64,000 bases of DNA, taken from assembly GCA_903847205.1 (NCBI GenBank), contig CAINDA010000052.1:1-64000 (forward strand), in the 5' to 3' direction. The translations under genes and the position numbers were made by a program. The notes below the pieces were generated by a model. That model worked only from the letters and a program-made list of their open reading frames with translations. It searched no databases and was not told the DNA's origin. Shown here piece by piece: positions 9,196 to 18,088 of this stretch (position 1 is the stretch's first letter; every line of letters starts with the position of its first letter). The stretch comes from an uncultured Bacteroidota bacterium. GTDB lineage: Bacteria; Bacteroidota; Bacteroidia; 2-12-FULL-35-15.

Positions 9196-9954
9196 GTGAT
9201 TGCAAAAATTACACATAAAGGAAAAAGTTATAATACAGATTTATCTAAACCCATTGATATTTCTATTCCTTTGCGAACAGGCGAAGACAATGTAAATGCA
9301 TGGCATTCGCCCCCGGTAAAAATTGAACCTGTGCGCATGGGCGACTGGGTGGGCGATGTAAAGCTGGGCGGTTCTGTAAATTTCAGGAACATACAGTTTA
9401 ATCCACATGGAAATGGCACTCATACTGAGTGCGTAGGCCATATCAGCAAAGAAGATTATACCATCAACCAGTGTTTAAAAAAATTCTTTTTTATTGCTGA
9501 GCTGATTACCATTCTGCCAGAGGAAACTCCTGACGGCGATTTTGTAATTTCAAAGAAGCATATTGAAACCTGTTTAGATGGCAAACGCCCTGAAGCTATT
9601 ATCATCAGGACAATAGACAACAACCTTTCAAAAATAAACAAACATTACACAAATACGAATCCCCCGTATCTGCATCATGACGCAGCTGCGTTAATTGATG
9701 TTTTGGGCATCGACCATTTATTGATTGATTTACCATCGGTTGATAGAGAATCTGACAACGGAAAACTGCTGGCACATCATGCTTTCTGGCAGTATCCTCA
9801 TAATATTAAACTTCACCGCAGCGTCACTGAAATGATTTATGTTCCAAATAATGTATATGACGGAACATATCTGTTAAATATTCAGATAGCAAGTTTTGAA
9901 AATGATGCATCTCCCAGCAAGCCGGTATTGTATCAATTAAACCGTGCATTGTGA
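9196..9954 (+). CDS. Cyclase-family hydrolase (kynurenine formamidase-like)
   Basis: A 252-residue member of the cyclase/KynB superfamily, metal-dependent hydrolases that include bacterial kynurenine formamidase. The diagnostic metal site is usually HxGTHxDxPxH; here it reads HGNGTHTECVGH (residues 71-82), so Asp is replaced by Glu78 and Pro by Gly. The HAFWQYPHN segment near 195-203 may provide further active-site His. The start is a GTG. The substitutions mean the substrate is uncertain; kynurenine formamidase is possible, and other members act on unrelated amides or lactones. It lies 86 bases after hemW, separated by the palindrome, and convergent with the O-antigen ligase gene. Confidence 0.75.
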   Translation: MIAKITHKGKSYNTDLSKPIDISIPLRTGEDNVNAWHSPPVKIEPVRMGDWVGDVKLGGSVNFRNIQFNPHGNGTHTECVGHISKEDYTINQCLKKFFFIAELITILPEETPDGDFVISKKHIETCLDGKRPEAIIIRTIDNNLSKINKHYTNTNPPYLHHDAAALIDVLGIDHLLIDLPSVDRESDNGKLLAHHAFWQYPHNIKLHRSVTEMIYVPNNVYDGTYLLNIQIASFENDASPSKPVLYQLNRAL

Positions 9955-10053
9955 AATTTTAATTGAAAAAAATTCTGATGTTCCAAACCTTTGGCGTTCC
10001 AGTTGTATTTTGGATACTTAAGAGGAAATTTACCACAAGAAGTTTCGATTAAA

Positions 10054-11655
10054 TTAAACCTTGAGCTCTGGCGTGGAATGCCCAGGAGCTTCTTCATCGC
10101 CCACTTTCCCAAACAGAAAAAAACTGTTAAGGAAAGCATAGAAAGTAACTCCCGCCTGTGTTTCCAAAGTATCTTCAGTAAAAAAGGAAACAATTGCAAT
10201 AATAAAAAAAGTGATGTACAAAAAATTGAATCCTTTTTTGTCATTTAGAAAGGGATATACTAATGTTGTCAGAAACCATATCAAACCAATTATTCCAAAA
10301 GCCACAGTAATTGATAGATATTGATTATGTGACCGCAGCCTCCATTCCTGGCTCAAAGTAGAATTTTCTTTTACATACTCCTGCTCAAAAGCCATTGGGA
10401 CATCGCCGGTACCGACCCCAAAAAACAAATTACTTTTTATTATGTTCACTGCAGTTTTCCAATATTCAAAACGCTGTGTAAGTGAGTGTCCGCTGGCTTC
10501 GCCCGTTTTTTTGTACAAATCAATTTCCCATAAAGTTTCATATATTCTGCTTTTTAAGCTGCTTACGCTTTGGTAATTTACATTGGTAACACCCCGTTCA
10601 ATTGCGTTAACTTCCGATGCAGTTAATGAATTTACAGCATCGGCATCCTTTCGTGATCCTTTAGAGGCTAAAAAACGAATCAGTGTAAAATAAACATTAT
10701 TGCCATTCAAATCTTTACTGCCTATTTTAATTTTGCTGCGTTCATTCCATGATTCTTTCAACTCACTTATGCAGCAGTAAATCCAAACCAAGTGGCCATT
10801 TTCAGTAACCTTTGAACGGGTATCATTCTCGTATAAATTGCCATGCAAAGTATAATTATCTAATTTATTTAAATCAATAATATCCGTTTGTTTGTTTTCA
10901 TTGTTTATTGTATTAATAAAATATACCAGCAGTGCTGTTGAACTGCAAAGAACTATAAGTGTCCCAAATTTTAATAGTCTGCTTTTTGTTTTTATTATAG
11001 AATAAATAATTAACACGAACAATGCAATAGATAAGGCTGCCAAGCCAGTGAGCGACTCCATTACAATTAAAAAAAACACCAACCAAAGTATCATTGCTGC
11101 CCATATTGTTTTACTTAAAACAGTTCGAGATTTGAAAATAAAATACGCTGCAATAAAAACAGCAGTACAGATTAACAAAGCAAACCGAATATGTGAAATA
11201 AAAATAGAAATGTCGCGGATATCAACAACGGTGCGATGAACCACACCGATTAATATTAATGAACTAAAAAAAGTTGCAAGAATAACAGAGACAGCAAGCA
11301 GCATTAAAATTATATCAAATAATTTTTTCGAAAGCGGTTTAGATGTTGAGATAATCAGCGGTAATATAAACAAGGGAGCCTTAATGCGAATATCTTTAAA
11401 AGCATAGTTATAGTCTGAAGTATAAATGAGTCCAACAAAATGAAGCAGCAATAAGGAACTTAATATAAGTGCGGTTTTGTTTTTCCAAAAAGACGTAAAT
11501 TTATTTTTAAGATTCCCTTCTAATAACCAGTTACAGGCTAATATTATCTGCGACAGGCTCATCAAAAATTTTGAAAACGGCAACCCGGCAACTAAAACAA
11601 TTAATGCAAATATGTAAATATAATAATGATATTTTTCCGGGAACAGTGACTTCAT
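10054..11655 (-). CDS. O-antigen ligase/polymerase family membrane protein
   Basis: A 533-residue multi-pass protein with about 10-12 hydrophobic segments. A large hydrophilic loop (about 250-395) leads into the Wzy_C-type signature: RFEYWKTAVNIIKSNLFFGVGTGDV followed by SHNQYLSITVAFGIIG; this His-Asn pair belongs to the conserved ligase site of the WaaL group. Members transfer or polymerise undecaprenyl-linked glycans on the periplasmic side. WaaL and Wzy types cannot be told apart by sequence alone. It begins the block of glycan-related genes that runs to about 19.9 kb and is divergent from the next gene at 11814. Confidence 0.85.
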   Translation of the reverse strand: MKSLFPEKYHYYIYIFALIVLVAGLPFSKFLMSLSQIILACNWLLEGNLKNKFTSFWKNKTALILSSLLLLHFVGLIYTSDYNYAFKDIRIKAPLFILPLIISTSKPLSKKLFDIILMLLAVSVILATFFSSLILIGVVHRTVVDIRDISIFISHIRFALLICTAVFIAAYFIFKSRTVLSKTIWAAMILWLVFFLIVMESLTGLAALSIALFVLIIYSIIKTKSRLLKFGTLIVLCSSTALLVYFINTINNENKQTDIIDLNKLDNYTLHGNLYENDTRSKVTENGHLVWIYCCISELKESWNERSKIKIGSKDLNGNNVYFTLIRFLASKGSRKDADAVNSLTASEVNAIERGVTNVNYQSVSSLKSRIYETLWEIDLYKKTGEASGHSLTQRFEYWKTAVNIIKSNLFFGVGTGDVPMAFEQEYVKENSTLSQEWRLRSHNQYLSITVAFGIIGLIWFLTTLVYPFLNDKKGFNFLYITFFIIAIVSFFTEDTLETQAGVTFYAFLNSFFLFGKVGDEEAPGHSTPELKV

Positions 11656-11779
11656 GTAAATTCGTACGCTTTATTTTATGGGGAAACGAAGATATTGTAA
11701 AAAAATTGCATGCAGCCCGTTACCTAAAAAAAGAATTTCCATTTAAACAGATACCATGAGTAAAAGAGCGCCATTTATC

Positions 11780-11787
11780 TATCTTTG
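11780..11787 (+). promoter_or_regulatory. Bacteroidota -7 element upstream of the 11814 gene
   Basis: TATCTTTG matches TAnnTTTG exactly and ends 26 bases before the ATG at 11814. Confidence 0.6.
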
Positions 11788-11813
11788 CGATTAATTATTA
11801 ATAAATTACAAAC

Positions 11814-13136
11814 ATGAGGTTTGGTAAAAATTTACCCTATAAAATTAATTTCCTTTGTTTTTTATTACTACTGGTTTTTAGTGGGGCCATTAAATGGGAT
11901 GCTTCAGTTTGGGGAGAATTCTCCGATGCATGGGATTACCTCACACAATCATGGATATCATTATTAGATAAAGAATTCTATTTCCCTCATAAAACAGCGG
12001 CTTTTTATCCACGGCCCTTCACTGTCCCTCTCTTTTATAAATTAGCTTCAAGTAAAGCAGAGCGAATAATACCAGCCCAAATTTTCTTTCACAATTTAAG
12101 TACGTTTTGCCTGGTTTTTTCTTTGCTTCTTTTTATAACAAGAGATTATATAAAATATTTGCTCATTTTTTTTATTTATGCGTTAATGTCCTGGTGGAAT
12201 GTTTTAGGATGGTCAATTACTTTACTTTCCGAGTCATTGTCCACATCGTTTATGTTTTTGTGGATTGCGTCTTTTCTTGTTTTAATGAAAAAAAGAACCG
12301 CCTTCTTTTTAATACTGCATATAATTATCGCAGTTTTATTTTCATTCACAAGAGACAGCTGGCTTTATTTTTTAATCCCATTTTATTCAATAACACTGCT
12401 TTTTTCGTTGATTTGGGATAAAATAATGGTAAAAAAAATTGTCATCATTTTAACTTGCAGCATTGCACTTTTTTTTGTCCAGAATTATTCTGTTCAACAA
12501 GGGTCAAGGCACCATTTAGCTGTTTTAAATAATATTGTATTTAATGTTTTGCCAAACGAAGAATATCTTAAATGGTTTACTGAACAAGGAATGCCCTGTG
12601 TTAACGAGTTGAAGGATAATTATTCGGGGTTAAAAGTTGAGGATAAAAAAATTTATAAATTATATAACGATTCCAATTACGAAGAATTGTTTAAATGGAT
12701 TGATCGAAAAGGGAAAACCGTTTTTATGAAATTTCTTATTACTCACCCTTCGCATACTTTCTTATTTGATGAAACGCGTGAAAAAACCAATCGTATTTTC
12801 AGTTATGACCTTAACTTCTATATAGGATGGGGAAGGGATCATGGGTGGACGGACTTCACTATTTTTCCATTCTTTAATTTAATTTCTCTTTTAGTTTTGG
12901 GTGGCCTTTTAATTTTTATTTTTGTGAGAACCAAAGAATTCATTTTATTGTTCCCGGTCATTTTAATTGTTTTGTTTTCCTTAAATGTATTAGTTATTTA
13001 TAATGCAGAAGCAATGGAGGTAGAAAGGCATTTGATCGTCACGCAGATCATAAAGCAATTTATCGGTATTATCTCATTGGCTTTTATTTTAGATTCTGAA
13101 CTTTTTAGTGATTTAATAAAAAGGATAAGAGCTTAA
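11814..13136 (+). CDS. Multi-pass membrane protein, possible GT-C glycosyltransferase
   Basis: A 440-residue integral membrane protein with about nine to ten hydrophobic helices. I do not recognise a named family. After the first helix, the loop WGEFSDAWDYLTQSW holds acidic residues at the position where GT-C glycosyltransferases have their catalytic Asp, and a large hydrophilic loop (about 225-345) sits between helices. This, and its neighbours (O-antigen ligase, glycosidase, GT39 protein), suggest a role in surface glycan assembly; the fold assignment is an inference. It has its own TAnnTTTG promoter, and a GH5-like gene follows 99 bases later on the same strand. Confidence 0.6.
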   Translation: MRFGKNLPYKINFLCFLLLLVFSGAIKWDASVWGEFSDAWDYLTQSWISLLDKEFYFPHKTAAFYPRPFTVPLFYKLASSKAERIIPAQIFFHNLSTFCLVFSLLLFITRDYIKYLLIFFIYALMSWWNVLGWSITLLSESLSTSFMFLWIASFLVLMKKRTAFFLILHIIIAVLFSFTRDSWLYFLIPFYSITLLFSLIWDKIMVKKIVIILTCSIALFFVQNYSVQQGSRHHLAVLNNIVFNVLPNEEYLKWFTEQGMPCVNELKDNYSGLKVEDKKIYKLYNDSNYEELFKWIDRKGKTVFMKFLITHPSHTFLFDETREKTNRIFSYDLNFYIGWGRDHGWTDFTIFPFFNLISLLVLGGLLIFIFVRTKEFILLFPVILIVLFSLNVLVIYNAEAMEVERHLIVTQIIKQFIGIISLAFILDSELFSDLIKRIRA

Positions 13137-13235
13137 CTAACATAGGCAGGATAAGGAGCAATTAGACTTCGGATTTTTCATAATCAGTAATTACATAATT
13201 TTAATTAAAAAATTAAATCGCAAAGCGGAATCGAA

Positions 13236-14738
13236 ATGAAAAAATATTTTATTGTTTTTATTTTATTTTCCTTAAGCGCCTTCCTTTATATCCTGCTTCC
13301 ATTTAATTCAAAAGGGAACCCCGTTTCCATTGATAAAAGTAAATTCGTTTCAATTCAGGATAAAAAATTCAGTTTAAACGGCAGGTTGTTTTATCCGATT
13401 ACAATAAATTATATTGTAGAAATGCAGACTGATAAAAACACGCTATGGCCATGCCCTTACAGAGGATATAATGCTGACGGGAAGTTTCGGTTTACTACAA
13501 AAGATTCGTGCTTAATGCATCTGAAGGCCGATATGGATTTAATTAAAGAGATGGGCTTTAATTCTATCCGGTTAACCGGCATTGGCGAAGAAGCTATTGA
13601 TGACGCGTTAATAGGGAAACTGACTGTTAATGCTAAAATAGGCGAACAGCGGGATACCACAATTGAACTTTCGAATGATGAGAATTATAAAAAATATTTT
13701 GAAGCAATTGCGCAATTGCTTGATGTTGTTAATAAATCCGGCTTAAAAGCGGTTTTGTTAACCCGCATGTCTGCCGATGTTAAAAACACAGAAGGCAATT
13801 TAAAAAAACTGATGCAGTATTTTAGAAATGATACAACCATTATGGCCTTTGATTTATTTAATGAACCTTTATATTTTGATGTGCCCGAAAGGAACAAAAA
13901 AGTAGTTTATAAAAAAGTGAAAAGATGGGCTGCTATTGCGAAAAGAGCATCGCCCAATCACCTGACCACAATTGGATTAACGGGTATCCGTGAGGTGTTT
14001 GAGTGGGATCCGGCCATTCTTGATGTTGATTTTATTTCTATTCACCCTTATGAATATGAACCTGAGCAGGTAAGAAATGAGATGTATTGGTACGCGAATT
14101 ATATCAAAAAGCCATGGATAATAGGGGAAACAGCTATTTCCGCGGATAATGATTCTATAACTTATGACACACAGAGACAGTTTGCCCGTAAAACTTTACA
14201 GCAGGCATATAACTGTGGCGCGATAGGGTACTCCTGGTGGCAGTATAAGGATGTTGAATGGCACAGCTATCATGCAAATTTTATGGGTGTAGTCAATTGG
14301 AAGGGCGAAACAAAAACTATTAAAAACAATATCCCCGTTATAGGAACCTTTAAGCCCGTCGTTGAAGAATTTAAAAAATTTGACCCGGCTTCAAAAAAAG
14401 ACAGCTGCATCTGCCTTAGCAACTATTACAATTACTCACAGTTTAAAGACTGCAGAATTACTGGAGTGTTATTGGATGAAAACAATAATCCTATTCAGGG
14501 CGGCGTAATTTTAGCATGGAATGAATATTGGTCGCATTCATTTCACACTGTTACGAAACCTGATGGGAGCTTTGAACTGCTCGGCAATTTTCCTTTTTAT
14601 CATTGGATGGCATCCGCAAGTTCCTACACAATGATTCGAGCAGATGTTTTACCTGACACAGCAAAAAAACAGAAAGACGCTATACCTACCATGAACATTG
14701 GGAAATTAAAAATACATAAGCTCCCCTTTGGGGATTAA
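13236..14738 (+). CDS. GH5-like glycoside hydrolase with C-terminal regulatory-like domain
   Basis: A 500-residue exported protein. Residues 4-22 form an uncleaved anchor or signal peptide. Residues about 45-370 fit the cellulase (GH5/clan A) TIM barrel: FDLFNEPLYF holds the acid/base Glu210 after Asn209, and PWIIGETAIS holds the nucleophile Glu298; HPYEY and WWQYKD are also typical. Residues about 410-480 (ITGVLLDENNNPIQGGVI, KPDGSFEL) are a carboxypeptidase-regulatory-like beta-sandwich, common in Bacteroidota surface proteins. Its position among glycosyltransferase genes suggests that it trims or remodels the polysaccharide made by them, rather than digests food glycans. It ends only 10 bases from the convergent GT39 gene. 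Confidence 0.8.
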   Translation: MKKYFIVFILFSLSAFLYILLPFNSKGNPVSIDKSKFVSIQDKKFSLNGRLFYPITINYIVEMQTDKNTLWPCPYRGYNADGKFRFTTKDSCLMHLKADMDLIKEMGFNSIRLTGIGEEAIDDALIGKLTVNAKIGEQRDTTIELSNDENYKKYFEAIAQLLDVVNKSGLKAVLLTRMSADVKNTEGNLKKLMQYFRNDTTIMAFDLFNEPLYFDVPERNKKVVYKKVKRWAAIAKRASPNHLTTIGLTGIREVFEWDPAILDVDFISIHPYEYEPEQVRNEMYWYANYIKKPWIIGETAISADNDSITYDTQRQFARKTLQQAYNCGAIGYSWWQYKDVEWHSYHANFMGVVNWKGETKTIKNNIPVIGTFKPVVEEFKKFDPASKKDSCICLSNYYNYSQFKDCRITGVLLDENNNPIQGGVILAWNEYWSHSFHTVTKPDGSFELLGNFPFYHWMASASSYTMIRADVLPDTAKKQKDAIPTMNIGKLKIHKLPFGD

Positions 14739-14748
14739 ATTTCAAGAA

Positions 14749-16680
14749 TTACTTTTTGCCGCTGCTGTTAATTATTCTGAACTTTTCCTGAATACCAATC
14801 GAATCGCTGTTTGCCGAGAGGCGCAGAGATTTTTTATCTACACTCCAATATTTACCATTTACTGCTTTAAATGCAGCATAGCCGTTGTCAAGTTCAATCA
14901 TTGTAAACGTTTCCCACTCACTTGCAATCTTTCTGGACGCTGTGATCTGATTCTGCTGCCCAAGATCAGCACAAAAAAATAAACTGTCGCTGGAATAAAT
15001 TTTACATTGTATTTTTTCGAACAAAGTCAATCTGCCTGCATCGTCTCCATCCGCTGATACCATATGATTCGCAGATTGATCAGCGCAGACATATTTTCCG
15101 TTAAAAGCTTTTAGGAATATTGTTTTTTTAAGCCAATGGACCTCCGCAGATTCAGCCTTTTCAGGAATGGAGCTTTTAATAGTATATGTTTTCACATTGT
15201 AATATGTATTGGTTACTTCAAATGAGTAATGTTTTTCGATATATTGCTGTACATCGTATTGGCTTGCTATTACCAAATCGCCGGGAACCAAAAAGCGCTT
15301 GTCTTTAAAACCCACTTGCTGGTTCTTCTCATTTAAGAGACTAAGGTAAAATGAAAGATGCGCATTATGGCCGTCATAGCAGATGTTGTGCTGCTTAATT
15401 GAACGCTGAGAATTTACAGCCTCTTTCAAAAAATAAGAGATGTGAGTTTCGTTTATCTCACTTTCATTCTCTTTCGGAAAATATACTTTATCTATTATCT
15501 TTTCGTAAGGATGTAAAAAAACAATAACAAGAAAGACGAAAGGAATTATATAAAACCCGAATGCGCGGTTAACATAAGCAGCGTCTCTTAACAGCGAAAA
15601 AACCCAATAGACGGCGGTTCCGCAGATTATTGCAAAAAATGGGTATAAAGGCACATCATACCATTCGCATTTGGTTTTCGAAATTGAAATAATAAGCCAA
15701 TATAAAAAAACAGCTAAAAGGCTGAATATTGTTATCCGTTTAAATTTTTCATCTTTTATAACAAAGCCAACCAATAAACCGCAGGGTACAAGCAGATACC
15801 AATCAGCATATTTAAAATCAATCAGCTGATTGAAATAAAACATAAAAGGATATCCGTGACCTTCTAACTCATGCAAATACCGGCCCCCCAACTCATTTTC
15901 CCACACAGCTGCCAGGTAACCCGGGTTATAATGTTCCCTGATCAGGTAATAACCCATAACAATGCTTATGAAAATAAACAGATCGAAATAGAACCATTTA
16001 TTTTTTATGGTTTCCAAAAATTTCTTTCCAATCAAAACATAAATACCCAAAGCAGGAATAAAAATCAGTCCCTGAACGCTTTTTGTAAGTACTGATAATG
16101 TGAGGCCGATAAAAAATAAATGAAGATGTTTTTTTTCCCCCAGCTCTATGAATAGAAAAAAAGAAAGACAGTAAAGTGTTGTAAAAAAAGCCAGAGGTGC
16201 ATCTAGATCTCCCGTGCGCACCGCATGGTTATTGATGTAACCATAGGTGGTGACTAAAATTAAACTGGCAATTAAACCTAACCAATAGCTTTTAAGATAT
16301 TTAAGTGAAAATAACATCAGGCTTAGAGCTGTAAGAAAAGCGGCTAAAGCGGAAGGCAGTCTAACAGCCAATTCCCCCATTCCAAAAATTTTATAAAAAA
16401 GTGCCTGCAGCCAAATCACCAGCGGAGGTTTTGTTCCCCACATATCCGGCTGTCCGAGGTAATGAGGGATCAGGTAATTTTTATTTTGAAGCATCTCGCG
16501 GGCGCTGATTGCCAGCCTGGCCTCGTCCCAAACACGAAGCGGAAGATTTTCAAGGTGTAGAAAAATGGGGAAATAAACGAGTGTAAGAAAAAGAGCTGCT
16601 TTAAAAAACAGGCTCAATTTATTTTTAGGATTCATTTCTAATAAATATAATGACTTCTTTAAATGAATATTTCGGGACAC
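14749..16680 (-). CDS. GT39/ArnT-like glycosyltransferase fused to a fascin-like beta-trefoil
   Basis: A 643-residue protein. Residues about 20-420 form a GT-C enzyme with about 11-12 helices: LPLRVWDEARLAISAREML carries the catalytic Asp-Glu pair of the ArnT/PMT family just after the first helix, and GTKPPLVIWLQALFYKIFG is the second family motif. Such enzymes move sugars from polyprenyl-phosphate on the periplasmic face. Residues about 505-640 hold three repeats of some 40 residues (FLKAFNGKYVCAD, SSDSLFFCADLG, AAFKAVNGKYWSVD) that fit one complete fascin-like beta-trefoil, a fold that binds sugars or actin in other proteins. The trefoil would face the periplasm. A start at 16635 (MNPKNKLSLF) is an alternative. 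The fusion is unusual. Confidence 0.82.
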   Translation of the reverse strand: MSRNIHLKKSLYLLEMNPKNKLSLFFKAALFLTLVYFPIFLHLENLPLRVWDEARLAISAREMLQNKNYLIPHYLGQPDMWGTKPPLVIWLQALFYKIFGMGELAVRLPSALAAFLTALSLMLFSLKYLKSYWLGLIASLILVTTYGYINNHAVRTGDLDAPLAFFTTLYCLSFFLFIELGEKKHLHLFFIGLTLSVLTKSVQGLIFIPALGIYVLIGKKFLETIKNKWFYFDLFIFISIVMGYYLIREHYNPGYLAAVWENELGGRYLHELEGHGYPFMFYFNQLIDFKYADWYLLVPCGLLVGFVIKDEKFKRITIFSLLAVFLYWLIISISKTKCEWYDVPLYPFFAIICGTAVYWVFSLLRDAAYVNRAFGFYIIPFVFLVIVFLHPYEKIIDKVYFPKENESEINETHISYFLKEAVNSQRSIKQHNICYDGHNAHLSFYLSLLNEKNQQVGFKDKRFLVPGDLVIASQYDVQQYIEKHYSFEVTNTYYNVKTYTIKSSIPEKAESAEVHWLKKTIFLKAFNGKYVCADQSANHMVSADGDDAGRLTLFEKIQCKIYSSDSLFFCADLGQQNQITASRKIASEWETFTMIELDNGYAAFKAVNGKYWSVDKKSLRLSANSDSIGIQEKFRIINSSGKK

Positions 16681-16702
16681 GATACAATTTCACAATTGAA
16701 TT

Positions 16703-18088
16703 TTATCTGTTACCCCTCCTGGCCTCATCGTAATCAGGGGAAATAACATATTTATCATAGTCTTTTATTTTTTCAAGTCTTCCAAACTGTTTAAAATAGA
16801 GCTCTTTCGACATTCCATCATAGTGTAATACCATGTTTTCGAATTGAAGTGTCTGAAAAAGGTTCAACCAGATAAAAAATAATGCCGCAGAGTAAAACAT
16901 TAAATTATACAGCAGTTTTTTTTCGGAAACATATTTTATGAATGATGCGAAAGGAATCGCCAGCAATGCATAACTCTCAACCATGCTCCGCTGCCCGAAC
17001 GAGCCGCCATACCACCAGCACCACCATGAAAAGATAATATATATATTAAGTATAAAAAATAAAATTATCGGCAATTGTGTTTTCTTCATAGTTCCTTTAA
17101 GTACAAACACGCCGGCTAACGCAAAGGCCATCATTGGTGTATATATCAGCCATCCCTTACGGAAGCCGAACAAACCCTGAATTATTTTCGGCGCATTAAA
17201 AAAGAAACGTTCATCGGGGTATGAATAGTAGAAAAAACTTCCGGAACTTATCTTCCAGTAAACCAGCTGCGGCACCCATACTAATATAAATGCAGCAACT
17301 ATTATTAAAAGTAAGACCGCCTTTTTTCTGAAAAACAATGTTCTTTCTTTAAAATCCGACAGGCTGCTTACTCCGTAAAATGCGAAGAAGAGCATTATTA
17401 TAATATTAGAAGAACGTACCAGTGAAATCAAACCGATTAATAAACCTATAATAATTGTGTTTTTTATTGTCTGGGATTCAAACCATTTGATTGTATAATA
17501 AATAAAAACAGAAAACAAACAAAATGAATAAACGTGTGACATTGGGGCTGACTGTGACGAGTAGGCAGTTAAATTTGTTCCTAACCCAATCAGTAAAATA
17601 GAAGACGCTATGTGGATATCTGAAAACTTATAATGAATTAGTATTTTTCTCAAAAAATCCAGCCCGACAAACAAATAAAACAGAGCACTTACTAAAAGTA
17701 AAATTTTATACGGCTCCGAAAATCCATTTTCCGGGTATTCCGACAGCATCGCAGCGGCATGTCCGACAAGGAAAAAAGGTGCATACAACACAGCCATGCC
17801 CATTGTTGTTTTAATTACTTTTTTCCCATCGGCAGTATAGTTTGGCCAAAACATAAAATAATTTTTTCCAATTCTGTAATCACTTTTCCACAAGTGAATG
17901 TCCTTATAAATAAAGGCTGCAGGCAGGTATGCATAATAGGAATGTATATCCCATTCAATTACGCGAGTTGGCTTTTCCCAATTTTTAAAACCCATATCAA
18001 TTACCAGACAGCAGGCAATTACAATTATAATTGCGATGGATGATAATTTAAGTTTTATTCTTTTTATGAAATTAATATTTGGGCTCAT
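16703..18088 (-). CDS. Multi-pass membrane protein, GT-C-like (paralogue of the next gene)
   Basis: A 461-residue integral membrane protein with about ten helices. The loop after the first helix, VIEWDIHSYYAYLPAAFIY, resembles SWDILGYYMCLPATFIH in the neighbouring protein, and an Asp in this position is typical of GT-C enzymes. Later segments also match (FRKGWLIYTPMMAFALAG against YRKGWFVYTPVMLFAVTG), so the two genes are tandem duplicates. I do not recognise a named family. An upstream in-frame ATG exists (18118), but the one at 18088 (MSPNINF) leaves only a 17-base overlap with the upstream gene, a usual sign of translational coupling, and is preferred. A role in glycan assembly is an inference from context. 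Confidence 0.65.
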   Translation of the reverse strand: MSPNINFIKRIKLKLSSIAIIIVIACCLVIDMGFKNWEKPTRVIEWDIHSYYAYLPAAFIYKDIHLWKSDYRIGKNYFMFWPNYTADGKKVIKTTMGMAVLYAPFFLVGHAAAMLSEYPENGFSEPYKILLLVSALFYLFVGLDFLRKILIHYKFSDIHIASSILLIGLGTNLTAYSSQSAPMSHVYSFCLFSVFIYYTIKWFESQTIKNTIIIGLLIGLISLVRSSNIIIMLFFAFYGVSSLSDFKERTLFFRKKAVLLLIIVAAFILVWVPQLVYWKISSGSFFYYSYPDERFFFNAPKIIQGLFGFRKGWLIYTPMMAFALAGVFVLKGTMKKTQLPIILFFILNIYIIFSWWCWWYGGSFGQRSMVESYALLAIPFASFIKYVSEKKLLYNLMFYSAALFFIWLNLFQTLQFENMVLHYDGMSKELYFKQFGRLEKIKDYDKYVISPDYDEARRGNR

